Assembly (NCBI GenBank): GCA_025964675.1
Contig: JAOPYI010000122.1
Span: 62,001 to 126,000, forward strand
DNA: 64,000 nucleotides
DNA from: Sphaerisporangium sp.
GTDB lineage: Bacteria; Actinomycetota; Actinomycetes; Streptosporangiales; Streptosporangiaceae
Reading direction: 5' to 3'
Positions 46,686 through 56,067 of the stretch are shown in pieces; within the stretch, counting starts at the first letter, position 1; the number at the start of each line of letters is the position of its first letter. The position numbers were made by a program, and so were the translations under genes. Below the pieces are notes generated by a model. That model was given only the letters and a program-made list of their open reading frames with translations. It made no database searches and was not told the DNA's origin.

Positions 46686-47192
46686 GTGCGTCAGCGTGCC
46701 CTGACCCGGCGCGCGATGCTGTGTGGCACCGCCGCCGGAGCGGTAGCCGTGGCCGTCGCCGGTTGTTCGGGACAGCAGGCGGCGCCACAGGCGCCCCGGC
46801 CGCCCGATCCCGAGACCGTGCTGCTCACCAAAGTGATCGCCGACAAGGAGCAGGTGCTCGCGCTCTACCGCCAGGCCGCGCGCCAGGGCACCGGCCTCGC
46901 CGCCAAGCTGCTGCCCTTCGAGCGGCGCCACGAAGCTCACCTCGCGGAGCTGCGACGCCGCCTGCCCTCGAGCCCGGCGCCCACCGCCGCCTCGCCGACC
47001 CCATCGGCCTCGGCGGGCTCCCCGCCCGGGGTGGCCAGGGTCTCGGTCGGAAGGCTGCGCGAGCTGGAGCGCAAGGCGGCGGCCTCCCGGCCGCGCCAGA
47101 TCGGCGGCGTCTCCCCCGCCCTTGCGCAGTTGCTCGCCTGCATCGGCGCCTGCGAGGCCGCGCACGCGGCGGCCCTGGCGAGGGCATCGTGA
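46686..47192 (+). CDS. Small lipoprotein with Tat-like signal, partner of ferritin-like protein
   Basis: 168 residues. The GTG at 46686 has GGGAGGCA upstream. The signal reads RALTRRAMLCGTAAGAVAVAV and ends with the lipobox VAGC at about residue 22; the twin-Arg before the hydrophobic stretch suggests Tat export. The mature part is helical (VLLTKVIADKEQVLALYRQA, LLPFERRHEAHLAELRRRL) with an Ala/Pro/Ser linker. I cannot name a specific family. The stop overlaps the start of the DUF4439 gene (GTGA), so the two are made together. Confidence 0.75.
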   Translation: MRQRALTRRAMLCGTAAGAVAVAVAGCSGQQAAPQAPRPPDPETVLLTKVIADKEQVLALYRQAARQGTGLAAKLLPFERRHEAHLAELRRRLPSSPAPTAASPTPSASAGSPPGVARVSVGRLRELERKAAASRPRQIGGVSPALAQLLACIGACEAAHAAALARAS

Positions 47193-47665
47193 TCGACCCG
47201 CTCCAGGGGCTCAACAAGGTGCTCGACGCCGAGCACGCCGCGGTGTACGCCTACGGCATCGTGGGCGCCCGCACGAGCGGGGGCCTGCGGTCCTCGGCGA
47301 CCGCCGGCTTCAACGCCCACCGCGCCAGGCGCGACCAGGTACGCCAGCTGATCACGAGCAGGGGCGGCACCCCCTCGGAGTCCGGCACGGCGTACGACCT
47401 GCCGTTTCCCGTGACGGCCGCGGCTGACGCGGCGCGCCTCGCCGCGCTGGTGGAGGACCGCGTGACCGCTGCCTACCTCGAGCTGGCCGCCGTGGACGAC
47501 TCCTCGCTGCGGCGGCTCGCCGCGCTGGCCATGCAGGAGTGCGCCGTCAGGGGGTACGGCTGGCGCCCGGCGATCGCCAACCTGCCCGGCTGGCCGGCGC
47601 CCGAGCCCGCCCCGCCGCTGAAGGGGGCACCGACCACCTCGCCCCCGGTCTCCCTCAATCAGTGA
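47189..47665 (+). CDS. DUF4439 ferritin-like domain protein
   Basis: 158 residues from a GTG overlapping the lipoprotein stop. DUF4439/ferritin-like helices are visible: LNKVLDAEHAAVYAYGIVGARTSG, FNAHRARRDQVRQLITSRGG, AALVEDRVTAAYLELAA and LAALAMQECAVRGYGW. Glu and His residues suited to a di-metal site are present in EHAAVYAYG and HRARRD. No signal peptide is seen, so it may be cytoplasmic or carried with its lipoprotein partner. Function unknown; metal or oxidative handling is a guess. The tail after residue 128 is Pro-rich. Confidence 0.8.
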   Translation: MIDPLQGLNKVLDAEHAAVYAYGIVGARTSGGLRSSATAGFNAHRARRDQVRQLITSRGGTPSESGTAYDLPFPVTAAADAARLAALVEDRVTAAYLELAAVDDSSLRRLAALAMQECAVRGYGWRPAIANLPGWPAPEPAPPLKGAPTTSPPVSLNQ

Positions 47666-47761
47666 ATCCCTTTGCCTGTAAGGCGATTAAGCCCATACGT
47701 CCACGTTTGCAAACCGTGTCCCGGGTAGCTGCCCGTCCATCGGAAGAACACGGAGGGACAC

Positions 47762-47953
47762 ATGGGCTGGAGTTACCGTAAGTCGATCAAGATGGGGCCG
47801 TTCAGGCTCAACCTGTCGCGGAGCGGTGTCGGGCACAGCTACGGCGGACGTGGATTCCGTGTCACCAAGGGTGCCGACGGGCGGCGCACCGTCACCGTGA
47901 ACCTGCCGGGCGGCTTCCACTGGCGCAAGACGCTCGGTGGCAGCCGAGGCTAG
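47762..47953 (+). CDS. DUF4236 small protein
   Basis: 63 residues, the full length of a stand-alone DUF4236 domain: GWSYRKSIKMGPFRLNLSRS, then GVGHSYGGRGFRVTKGADGRRTVT and the ending NLPGGFHWRKTL. ACGGAGGGACAC precedes the ATG. A 10-base palindrome GTTTGCAAAC at 47705-47714 lies upstream. The domain often fronts phage or stress proteins; function unknown. Confidence 0.85.
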   Translation: MGWSYRKSIKMGPFRLNLSRSGVGHSYGGRGFRVTKGADGRRTVTVNLPGGFHWRKTLGGSRG

Positions 47954-48011
47954 TCATTCCGATACCAAAGACGCGTGCCGTACGGACTGGACTGGAACGG
48001 CACGTGGAAAA

Positions 48012-48050
48012 GGGGGTTCCCCGCCTCGGGCCGAGAGGCGGGGAACCCCC
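48012..48050. terminator. Strong bidirectional terminator hairpin
   Basis: Perfect 16-bp arms GGGGGTTCCCCGCCTC (48012-48027) and its complement (48035-48050) with a 7-base loop, between the convergent DUF4236 gene and proS. TTC follows the right arm and A-rich sequence precedes the left arm, so it can serve both directions. Confidence 0.85.
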
Positions 48051-48063
48051 TTCGACATGGGTG

Positions 48064-49812
48064 TCAGGCTACGGGAGCCCCGACGGCCAGCACGCGGTCG
48101 ACGGCCTCGGCGAGCGGGATCTCCTCCTTGACGCCGGTCGCGCGGTCACGCAACTCCACGACGCCCTGCGCGAGCCCGCGGCCGATGATCAGGATCGTCG
48201 GGACGCCCAGCAGCTCGGCGTCCTTGAACTTCACTCCCGGCGAGACCCCGGCGCGGTCGTCGACGAGCACGCGCACGCCCTTGGCCTCCAGCTCCTCGGC
48301 GAGCTTCAGCGCCACCTCGACCTGGTTGTCCTTGCCGGTGCCGACGATGTGGACGTCGGCGGGTGCCACCTCGCGGGGCCAGACCAGGCCCAGCTCGTCG
48401 TGCTTCTGCTCGGCGAGCACGGCCACGGCGCGCGAGACGCCCACGCCGTACGAGCCCATGGTGATGCGGATGGGCTTGCCGTCGGGGCCGAGGGCGTCGA
48501 GCCCGGCGGCGTCGGCGTACTTGCGGCCGAGCTGGAAGATGTGGCCGATCTCGATGCCCCGGTCGATGGACAGCGGGTGGGCGCAGCGGGGGCAGGCGTC
48601 GCCGGCGCGCACCTCGGCGGCCTCGATCGTGCCGTCGGGCTCGAAGTCGCGGCCCGCCACGACATGCGCGGCGTGCCGGCCCTGCTCGTTGGCTCCGGTG
48701 ACCCAGGAGCTGCCGGCCACCACCCGGGGATCGACGAGGTACCGGATGCCCAGCTCCTTGAGGACCTGGGGACCGATGTAGCCGCGGACCAGGCCCGGGT
48801 GCCTGGCGAAGTCGGGCGCCTCGAAGATCTCGGGGATGCCCGGCTCCAGTGCGGCCTCCAGACGCTTGAAGTCGACCTCACGGTCGCCGGGCAGGCCGAC
48901 GATCAGCGTCTCGGTGTCGCCGGACCCGGGGGTGCGCACCTTGACCACGATGTTCTTGAGGGTGTCGGCGGCGGTCACTCCGAGGCCGTACCGCTCGTTG
49001 ACCAGGGACACCAGCGACTCGATCGTCGGCGTGCCGGGGGTGTCGAGGACCTCGGCCGCGGGGTGCTCGGTGGTCACGGCGGGTGGCGGGGGTGTGACGA
49101 CGGCCTCGGCGTTGGCGGCGTAGCCGCAGTTGTGACAGGCGACGAAGGTGTCCTCGCCGGTGACGCAGGGCGCGAGGAACTCCTCAGACGCCGAGCCGCC
49201 CATGGCCCCTGAGACCGCGAAGACGATCTTGTAGTCGATGTGGAGCCGGTCGAACAGCTTGATGTAGGCCTCGCGGTGCAGCTCGTACGAGCGCTTGAGG
49301 CCGTCGTCGTCGAGGTCGAAGGAGTAGGAGTCCTTCATGATGAACTCGCGGCCACGAAGGATGCCGGCCCGGGGACGCGCCTCGTCGCGATACTTCGTCT
49401 GGATTTGATAGAGAATGACCGGATAGTCCTTATAGGAGGAGTACTCCCCCTTGACCATGTCGGTGAACATCTCCTCGTGGGTGGGCCCGAGCAGGTAGTC
49501 GGCGCCCTTGCGGTCCTTCAGCCGGAAGAGCGTGTCGCCGTACTCGGTCCAGCGGCCGGTGGTCTCGTAGTGGTCACGGGGCAGCAGCGCGGGGAAGAGC
49601 ACCTCCTGGCCGCCCATGGCGTTCATCTCCTCGCGCACCACGCGGGCGATGTTCTCCATGACGATCTTGCCGAGGGGCAGCCACGAGTAGATGCCGGGGG
49701 CGACACGGCGGACGTAGCCGGCGCGGACGAGCAGCTTGTGGCTCGGCACTTCCGCGTCCGCCGGATCCTCACGCAGGGTGCGCAGGAACAGGGTGGACAT
49801 ACGCAGCAGCAC
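48064..49812 (-). CDS. proS: Prolyl-tRNA synthetase
   Basis: 582 residues, bacterial-type ProRS. Class II motif 1 is in [16 protein letters not shown], motif 2 in [28 protein letters not shown], and motif 3 in [20 protein letters not shown]. An editing INS (YbaK-like) domain lies between, around 240-390. The C-terminal anticodon-binding domain contains [20 protein letters not shown]. The GTG at 49812 has GAGGAG 5-6 bases upstream and gives [17 protein letters not shown]. Confidence 0.95.
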   Translation of the reverse strand: MLLRMSTLFLRTLREDPADAEVPSHKLLVRAGYVRRVAPGIYSWLPLGKIVMENIARVVREEMNAMGGQEVLFPALLPRDHYETTGRWTEYGDTLFRLKDRKGADYLLGPTHEEMFTDMVKGEYSSYKDYPVILYQIQTKYRDEARPRAGILRGREFIMKDSYSFDLDDDGLKRSYELHREAYIKLFDRLHIDYKIVFAVSGAMGGSASEEFLAPCVTGEDTFVACHNCGYAANAEAVVTPPPPAVTTEHPAAEVLDTPGTPTIESLVSLVNERYGLGVTAADTLKNIVVKVRTPGSGDTETLIVGLPGDREVDFKRLEAALEPGIPEIFEAPDFARHPGLVRGYIGPQVLKELGIRYLVDPRVVAGSSWVTGANEQGRHAAHVVAGRDFEPDGTIEAAEVRAGDACPRCAHPLSIDRGIEIGHIFQLGRKYADAAGLDALGPDGKPIRITMGSYGVGVSRAVAVLAEQKHDELGLVWPREVAPADVHIVGTGKDNQVEVALKLAEELEAKGVRVLVDDRAGVSPGVKFKDAELLGVPTILIIGRGLAQGVVELRDRATGVKEEIPLAEAVDRVLAVGAPVA

Positions 49813-50023
49813 GGCTACTCCTCGGTCGCGGGGATTGACAGGTATACAGGCTATCGAGTCTCGCGCGGGCCTCGCCCGATTTGGCCCCGCGCCCGCCTCC
49901 CCCCGTCACGGGGCCCGATTTCATCGATCCCCTCCGGCGTGCGAGTCTGGCCGGGAGGACCGGGTTCCGCGACAATCTGGTCCATGACGATGTGGGACCG
50001 ACGAGTCCCGCTAAGGAGGCCGC

Positions 50024-51343
50024 ATGTCGCTCCGCGTGGCGATCGTGGGATCTGGTCCCGCCGGGATCTACACGGCCGAGGCACTGACGAAGCAGGCGGG
50101 TGAGCCCGTTGAGATCGACGTGCTCGACCGGCTGCCCACGCCGTTCGGCCTGGTGAGATACGGCGTCGCGCCCGACCACACCTCGATCAAGTCGATCGCC
50201 GGCTACCTCCGGCGGGTGCTGGAGCTGCCCTCGGTGCGGTTCCTCGGCGGCGTGGAACTCGGATCCGACGTCACTGTGGAGGACCTGGCCGCCGGCTACG
50301 ACGCGGTGGTCTACTGCACGGGCGCGATGGTCGACCGGCGTCTCGGCATCCCCGGTGAGGACCTGCCGGGCAGCGTCGCCGCGACCGACTTCGTCAACTG
50401 GTACTGCGGCCACCCCGACATGCCAGCTGACGCCTTCTCCCTCGACAGCAACGACGTAGCCGTGATCGGCGTCGGCAACGTCGCCGTCGACGTGGTCCGG
50501 ATCCTCGCCAAGACCGCCGACGAGCTGCGGTCCACCGACGTGCCGCAGGAGGTGCTCGACCGCCTGGCGAAGAGCCAGGTCACCGGCATCCACATGATCG
50601 GCAGGCGCGGCCCCGAGCACGCGAAGTTCACGCTCAAGGAGCTGCGCGAGCTGGGCGATCTTCCCAACTGCGACGTGCTGGTCCGTCCAGACGAGGCCGG
50701 CACCGGCGACCTCGGCGAGCTGTCGCGGCAGATCCGGGGCAACGTCGAGGTGCTCAAATCGTGGTCACAGCGCGCGGCCGAGGGGCGCCCGCGCCGTCTC
50801 GACGTGCGGTTCTGGCTGCGTCCGGTGGAGATCCTCGGGAGCGCCCGGGTGGAGGCGCTCCGGCTGGAGCGCACGCGGCTGGACGGAGGGCGGGTCACCG
50901 GCACCGGCGAGTTCGAGACCATCCCGGTCGGCATGGTGCTGCGCTCGGTGGGCTACCAGAGCGTCCCCCTGCCGGGCGTGCCCTTCGACGACGCGACGAT
51001 GACAGTGCCGAACGTCGCGGGGCGGGTGTCCGAGGGGCAGTACGTCGCGGGCTGGCTCAAGCGCGGGCCGACCGGCGTCATCGGCACCAACAAGTCCGAC
51101 GCCGCCGAGACCGTGCGCACGCTGCTGGCCGATCACGCCTCGCGTCCCGGGCGCGCGGCCCCGGTGTCCCGGCTGGACGACATGCTCGCGGCGCGCGGCG
51201 TGACCCCGGTGACGTACGACGAGTGGCTCGCCATCGAGGGGGCGGAGGCGGCGCTCGCCGCCTCACTCGGCCGGGGCGAGCACGTCAAGCTGGTCGGCCG
51301 CTCCGCGATGCTCGCCGCCTGCGGGCGCGCGCTTCCCTCCTGA
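50024..51343 (+). CDS. fprA: FprA-type ferredoxin/flavodoxin-NADP reductase
   Basis: 439 residues of the adrenodoxin-reductase family. The FAD-binding motif is VAIVGSGPAGIYTAEAL at the N-terminus, then RLPTPFGLVRYGVAPDH. The NADP motif is VAVIGVGNVAVDVVRIL near residue 150, with IGRRGPEHAKFT after it. The ATG has a perfect AAGGAGG site. It passes electrons from NADPH to ferredoxins, for example for cytochromes P450 or desaturases. No ferredoxin domain is fused. Confidence 0.93.
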   Translation: MSLRVAIVGSGPAGIYTAEALTKQAGEPVEIDVLDRLPTPFGLVRYGVAPDHTSIKSIAGYLRRVLELPSVRFLGGVELGSDVTVEDLAAGYDAVVYCTGAMVDRRLGIPGEDLPGSVAATDFVNWYCGHPDMPADAFSLDSNDVAVIGVGNVAVDVVRILAKTADELRSTDVPQEVLDRLAKSQVTGIHMIGRRGPEHAKFTLKELRELGDLPNCDVLVRPDEAGTGDLGELSRQIRGNVEVLKSWSQRAAEGRPRRLDVRFWLRPVEILGSARVEALRLERTRLDGGRVTGTGEFETIPVGMVLRSVGYQSVPLPGVPFDDATMTVPNVAGRVSEGQYVAGWLKRGPTGVIGTNKSDAAETVRTLLADHASRPGRAAPVSRLDDMLAARGVTPVTYDEWLAIEGAEAALAASLGRGEHVKLVGRSAMLAACGRALPS

Positions 51344-51509
51344 CATCTCCATAGGAGACGTTTGCGCTGGGTAGGGCGCGGAAGGAGTACCCGAGACGGC
51401 GGCACCGTGCCACGGCTCCGTACCCGCCGCGCCAGCCGGACCGGGGGGACCGCTCGATGACCACGCAGACGTATCCACGCGCCCGCAGGGCCGTCACAGG
51501 GGCCCGGTC

Positions 51510-53246
51510 ATGAGCGCCACGGTGGCCGAGCAGTTCGTCAAGGTGCTCCGCCAGGGCGGCGTGCAGCGCGTCTACGGCGTCGTGGGTGACAGTCTCAACC
51601 CCATCGTGGACGCGATCCGCCGGACCGACGGCATCGACTGGGTCCATGTGCGCAATGAGGAGGCGGGGGCGTTCGCCGCCGCGGCCGAGGCACAGCTCAC
51701 CGGGAGGCTCACGGCCTGCGCGGGGAGCCAGGGGCCCGGGAACACCCACCTGATCCAGGGCCTGTACGACGCCCACCGCACGGGTGCGCCTGTGGTGGCC
51801 CTGGCCTCGCACATCCCGTCAACGGAGGTCGGCACCGGGTTCTTTCAGGAGACACATCCCGAGCGGGTGTTCGCCGACTGCAGCCACTACTGCGAGATGA
51901 TCAGCCGGCCTGAGCAGATGCCGAGGGTGCTGCGCATCGCCATGCAGTACGCCGAGGGCAGGGGCGGGGTCTCGGTGGTGGTACTTCCCGGCGACATCGC
52001 CGCGCTGCCGACCGCGAATGCCACGGGCACGAGCACGCTCGTCATGGAGAGGGGCGTGGTGATGCCTCCACAGTCCCACGTGCGGGCGCTGGCCTACGCC
52101 CTGAACGCCGCCCAGACCGTCGCCCTCTTCTGCGGCGCCGGCTGCAAGGACGCCCACGAGGAGGTCATGGCGCTGGCCGCCAGGCTGCTCGCCCCCGTCG
52201 GGCACAGCCTGCGCGGCAAGGAGTGGATCCAGTACGACAACCCCTTCGACGTCGGGATGAACGGCCTGCTCGGCTACGGCGCCTGCTACGACGCCCTGCA
52301 GGAGGCCGACCTGGTCGTTCTGCTGGGCACGGACTTCCCTTATGACAAGTTCCTCCCGCAGGGGCACACCGCGCAGGTCGACCACGACGCGACCAAGCTC
52401 GGGCGCCGCACGAGCCTCGACGTCGCCGTGCACGGCGACGTCGGCGAGACGCTGCGCGCCGTGCTCCCAGTGCTGGAGCAGAAATCGGACACGGGCTTCC
52501 TCGACCGCATGCTCCGCGACCACGTCCGCATCCTGGAACGCGTCATCGACGTCTACACCAAGGACGTCGACCACCACATACCGATCCACCCGGAGTACGC
52601 CACGGCCGTCCTGGACGAGCTGGCGGCCGAAGACGCGGTGTTCACCGTGGACACCGGCATGTGCAACGTGTGGGCCGCCCGCTACCTCACGCCGAACGGC
52701 AGGCGGCGGGTCATCGGCTCGTTCCTGCACGGCAGCATGGCGAACGCCCTGCCGCACGCCATCGGCGCGCAGTTCGCCTTCCCGGGGCGGCAGGTCATCT
52801 CGATGTCGGGGGACGGCGGTCTCGGCATGCTGATGGGCGAGCTGCTGACCGTGCGCCTGCACGAGCTGCCCGTGAAGATCATCGTCTACAACAACTCGTC
52901 TCTCGGCATGGTCAAGCTGGAGATGCTGGTCGAGGGCTTTCCCGACTACCAGACCGACCACGACCCCGTGGACTACGCGGCCATCGCGGCGGCGGCCGGC
53001 ATCCCGTCGTTGCGGATCGAGAAGCCCTCGGAGGTCCGAGACGGCCTCGCCCGCGCGCTGGCGTCCCCGGGCCCGTTCCTGGTGGATCTGGTGACCGATC
53101 CCAACGTCATCGCCGTGCCGCCGCGCATCACCCCCGCCCAGATCAAGGGCTTCGCTCTCGCCGCGGGCAAGATCGTCGTCAGCGGCGGTGTCGGCAAGAT
53201 GGTCGAGATGGCCCGCGCGAACCTCCGCAGCATCCCGCGCCCCTAG
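51510..53246 (+). CDS. ThDP-dependent pyruvate oxidase/dehydrogenase (PoxB-like)
   Basis: 578 residues. It has the ThDP-activating Glu in VHVRNEEAGAFAAAAEAQLTG near residue 50. The central FAD/NAD-like domain includes VALFCGAGC and LVVLLGTDFPYDKFLP, the last typical of PoxB. The ThDP-binding motif is GDGGLGMLMGELLTVRLHELP-VKIIVYNN. This family oxidatively decarboxylates pyruvate to acetate with quinone as acceptor. The C-terminus (GKMVEMARANLRS) may bind membrane, as in E. coli PoxB (inference). Its stop shares the CTAG with the convergent gene. Confidence 0.87.
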   Translation: MSATVAEQFVKVLRQGGVQRVYGVVGDSLNPIVDAIRRTDGIDWVHVRNEEAGAFAAAAEAQLTGRLTACAGSQGPGNTHLIQGLYDAHRTGAPVVALASHIPSTEVGTGFFQETHPERVFADCSHYCEMISRPEQMPRVLRIAMQYAEGRGGVSVVVLPGDIAALPTANATGTSTLVMERGVVMPPQSHVRALAYALNAAQTVALFCGAGCKDAHEEVMALAARLLAPVGHSLRGKEWIQYDNPFDVGMNGLLGYGACYDALQEADLVVLLGTDFPYDKFLPQGHTAQVDHDATKLGRRTSLDVAVHGDVGETLRAVLPVLEQKSDTGFLDRMLRDHVRILERVIDVYTKDVDHHIPIHPEYATAVLDELAAEDAVFTVDTGMCNVWAARYLTPNGRRRVIGSFLHGSMANALPHAIGAQFAFPGRQVISMSGDGGLGMLMGELLTVRLHELPVKIIVYNNSSLGMVKLEMLVEGFPDYQTDHDPVDYAAIAAAAGIPSLRIEKPSEVRDGLARALASPGPFLVDLVTDPNVIAVPPRITPAQIKGFALAAGKIVVSGGVGKMVEMARANLRSIPRP

Positions 53247-54433
53247 ACCGCCTCGCCGAGGGCGAGGTCGGCCCGGCGGAGGGCGGCGGCGAGGGTCTTG
53301 ATCGTCGCGGGCTCGTCCATCACGCCTCCGCCCGCGTCCCGCCGGGCCTCCCAGGCTCGTACGCGCTCCGCGTAGGCCTCGTAGCTCGCCAGGTGGAAGG
53401 CGTAGACGGTGGCGTACCGGCTGACGAGGTGCGAGGGGTGCATGTCCCAGCCCTGGTAGAACCCGTGGCGCAGCGAGTGGCGCACCATCGCCGCATGGGC
53501 ACCCCACAGCGCGTGCGCGTCTTCGGTGGAGTCGGAGGCGGGCGAGGCGGCGAGGGAGCCGTCCGACAGCTCGACCCCGGTACCCGCCAGGGCCGTGCGC
53601 ATGACCTCGCGGGCGTGGTCGCACACCGGATGGTCGAGACGCTGCTCCCCCGGCGGGAGCCCGCAGGCGGCGGTGTAGTCGAACACCCCGAAGTGCGCCG
53701 CCGCCAGCCGCCCGCCCAGCGAGGGCACGAGGCCGGGCGAGCGCGTGAGGAACATCACGGTCTGCGGCGTCTCCACCTGCATTTCGAAGCGCAGCGTCCC
53801 GGTGGCCAGGCCGAGCCCTTCCTCCAGCGAGGCGAGGGTCGCGGCGAACTGGCCGAGGTACGCCTCCATCGTCACCTTCGGGAAGGTGACCGTGAAGCCC
53901 TCGGGAAGGCCGCCGCGCTCCACCACGCCGGTCAGGAACACGTCCAGCGTCCGGATGCTGCGCGCCGGGTCGCCGTCGGCGAACGACTTCACCCGCACAC
54001 CCCAGCGGCGCGGCAGCGTCCCGGCGTGGCGCATGACCGCGATCGACCTGGCCGCCTGCTCGGCGTGCCGGTCCTCGTCCCTGGCCGGGTGCGTGCCGTA
54101 TCCGTCCTCGAAGTCGATCCTCAGATCCTCGACGGGCTCATCCGCCAGCTTGCGTGCCACCCGGCGGCGCACGTCCGCGGCCAACACCTCGGGAAGCGGC
54201 CCGAACACCGACGACAGGTCGGCGTCCGCGGGCAGGTGGCGCTCCAGCGACGCCAGTGCCGTGTCTCCCCACGACCGGACGGTGTGGTGGTCGAAGCGGT
54301 CCGCCGGGACGTACACGGTGTGCACGGGCTGCCAGGCCCCGGTGTGGCCGGGGTACCGCTCCGCCTGCTCGGCGTGGGTCGCGTCGAACCCGGCGACGGG
54401 TTCACCGGCGAGGGTGACAGGCGTGACGCGCAC
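53243..54433 (-). CDS. DUF6986 family aldolase-like protein
   Basis: 396 residues from the GTG at 54433, one base after the cutC stop. HpcH/HpaI- or citrate-lyase-like features are seen: DLRIDFEDGYGTHPARDEDRHAEQAARSI (metal-binding Glu/Asp), FTVTFPKVTMEAYLGQFAATL, LRFEMQVETPQTVMF and HFGVFDYTAACGLPP. The C-terminal part has GFYQGWDMHPSHLVSRYATVYAFHL. Likely a C-C lyase of unknown substrate. It is almost certainly cotranscribed with cutC. Its stop overlaps that of the PoxB-like gene. Confidence 0.75.
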   Translation of the reverse strand: MRVTPVTLAGEPVAGFDATHAEQAERYPGHTGAWQPVHTVYVPADRFDHHTVRSWGDTALASLERHLPADADLSSVFGPLPEVLAADVRRRVARKLADEPVEDLRIDFEDGYGTHPARDEDRHAEQAARSIAVMRHAGTLPRRWGVRVKSFADGDPARSIRTLDVFLTGVVERGGLPEGFTVTFPKVTMEAYLGQFAATLASLEEGLGLATGTLRFEMQVETPQTVMFLTRSPGLVPSLGGRLAAAHFGVFDYTAACGLPPGEQRLDHPVCDHAREVMRTALAGTGVELSDGSLAASPASDSTEDAHALWGAHAAMVRHSLRHGFYQGWDMHPSHLVSRYATVYAFHLASYEAYAERVRAWEARRDAGGGVMDEPATIKTLAAALRRADLALGEAV

Positions 54434-54434
54434 G

Positions 54435-55115
54435 TCAGATCGTGTCCACGATCTCGCGCCACCGCCGGACCCGCTCGGGGTCGACGGGGTCGGACCAGGA
54501 CTCCCGTACGGCGCCGCCCACGTGGAAGGCGCGCACGCCGTAGTCGAGCAGAGGGGGCACCAAATGCGGTTTGAGGCCGCCACCGGCGAGGATCAGGGGC
54601 GCGTCGCCCGCCTCCGCCCGTGACCGGAGCACGGGCAGTCCCGCCGCGATGCCGGACACATCGCCGGAGGTGAGCACGGTCGCGAGGTTCGGCAGGAGCC
54701 GTACGGCGCGCCAGCCCGCGAGGACGTCGGCGGCGTTGTCGACGGCGCGGTGGAAGGTCCAGGGCAGAGGGGTGACCGCGTGGATGAGGGCCTCGGTGGC
54801 CGCCAGGTCGACCGCGCCCTGGTCGTCGAGGAACCCGAAGACGAAACCGGCCGCGCCGGCGTCCGCCAGGATGCGTGCGTCCCGCTCCAGGTCTTCGAGC
54901 TCCTCGGGCGTCGCGGTGAACCCCGCGTTGGATCGGAGCATCACCATCTGGGGCAGCGCGGACTGCTTGGCGATCGCGGCGACGACCTCCGGGGCGGGGG
55001 TCAGCCCGCCGGCGGACATGTCGGCCACGATCTCCAGGCGATCCGCGCCGCCCTCCTCTGCGGCCACGGCGTCGCGCACGTCCAGCGCGATCACCTCGAG
55101 CAGCGATCCGGTCAT
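54435..55115 (-). CDS. cutC: CutC family protein
   Basis: 226-residue TIM-barrel. It opens LLEVIALDVRDAVAAEEGGADRLEIVADMSAGGLTP, the CutC signature, then VMLRSNAGF, GFVFGFLDDQGAVDL, WTFHRAVDN and VLTSGD, close to the usual family residues. Once linked to copper homeostasis; newer work points to other roles, and its function here is open. The start has a weak ribosome site. Two direct repeats lie 27-86 bases upstream (55142-55201). Confidence 0.9.
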   Translation of the reverse strand: MTGSLLEVIALDVRDAVAAEEGGADRLEIVADMSAGGLTPAPEVVAAIAKQSALPQMVMLRSNAGFTATPEELEDLERDARILADAGAAGFVFGFLDDQGAVDLAATEALIHAVTPLPWTFHRAVDNAADVLAGWRAVRLLPNLATVLTSGDVSGIAAGLPVLRSRAEAGDAPLILAGGGLKPHLVPPLLDYGVRAFHVGGAVRESWSDPVDPERVRRWREIVDTI

Positions 55116-55141
55116 GGGTCCAGAGGCTATCGGACCCTCTC

Positions 55142-55201
55142 GTCCGGAGTTGGACCGCTACCACCCACAGGCACTCACCTGTCCGGGGTTGGACGGCTAC
55201 C
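55142..55201. repeat. Direct repeat pair with internal GTCC/GGAC symmetry
   Basis: GTCCGGAGTTGGACCGCTACC (first 20 bases at 55142-55161) and its near copy starting GTCCGGGGTTGGACGGCTAC at 55181 differ at two positions over 21 bases. The period is 39 bases. Each copy contains GTCC-N6-GGAC. They lie just upstream of the cutC start on the minus strand, so they could be a regulator site. Confidence 0.55.
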
Positions 55202-55246
55202 GGATGATCTACCCCGGCATGTGAGTGCGTCCTCTATGGCCTGGTC

Positions 55247-55867
55247 TCACCTGGAATACGCATGCGAAGGCAGCCGCCTACGCGCGCGCGGAACCGCAGG
55301 AGAGGCCAGGTCGACGGCCCGCTGGAACAGAGCCCCCGAGGCACGGTGAGGGAGATCCACCGTGCGGACATGCCGGAAACCGATCTTCCGGTAGTAACCC
55401 TGGAGCCCCGGGTTGTCCTTCGAGCAGTCCAGCCGCAGCCACCGCCGCCCGGAGGCCGCCACGCGCAGGGTCGCCCAGTCGAGCAGGGTCCCGCCCAGCC
55501 CCCGCCCGGACATGGCCCGCTTGACGGCCAGCTTGTGGACGTACAGCCCCGTCTCGGGGTGGTCGCCGCGCCGCCAGAACTCGGGGTCGGCGTGGTCGTC
55601 CAGGGCGAGGGTCGCCGCCGGGGCGGAAAGCCTTTCCCCTGACCCGCCGAGGCCCTCCTCGTCGTCGTCCAGCACGTACAGAGTGCCTTCCTCGATCAGC
55701 GGCTCGATCCTGGCGGCGGGGAAGCCTCCGTCCGGCCACTGCCGGATGCCACGGCCGTTGAGCCAGCCCGCCGTCTCGGCCAGGAGGGTGAGGACGCCGG
55801 GAAGGTCATCGAAGGTGGCGTTACGGAGGGTGAGAGACCTCGCCTGGTTGAGGGTGTCGGGATACAT
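55247..55867 (-). CDS. GNAT-family N-acetyltransferase
   Basis: 206 residues. N-terminal LTLRNATFDDLPGVLTLLAETAGWLNGRGIRQWP is typical of a GNAT subgroup with the GWL..GxxQWP motif. The acetyl-CoA motif is VHKLAVKRAMSGRGLGGTLLDWA, followed by WLRLDCSKDNPGLQGYYRKIGFRHV. The substrate is unknown. The 200-base gap to the GntR gene (55868-56067) holds GC-rich inverted repeats but no gene. Confidence 0.87.
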   Translation of the reverse strand: MYPDTLNQARSLTLRNATFDDLPGVLTLLAETAGWLNGRGIRQWPDGGFPAARIEPLIEEGTLYVLDDDEEGLGGSGERLSAPAATLALDDHADPEFWRRGDHPETGLYVHKLAVKRAMSGRGLGGTLLDWATLRVAASGRRWLRLDCSKDNPGLQGYYRKIGFRHVRTVDLPHRASGALFQRAVDLASPAVPRARRRLPSHAYSR

Positions 55868-56067
55868 AGATCATCCTTTCATCGCCATAGGTGACGCCCT
55901 GAACACCGAGAGTGCTCGACCGGGGGCCCGTGACCTTCTCAAGTGAAGGCCGGTGAGAACGGCGTTCGCCGCAGGGCCGGCGCATCGTCAGCCGGAGTGG
56001 CGGCCCCAGCCCGCGCCGGAGGCGGGACGGCGCGGGCGCGCCACGGTGCGTGCGACCCGCGCGTAGG

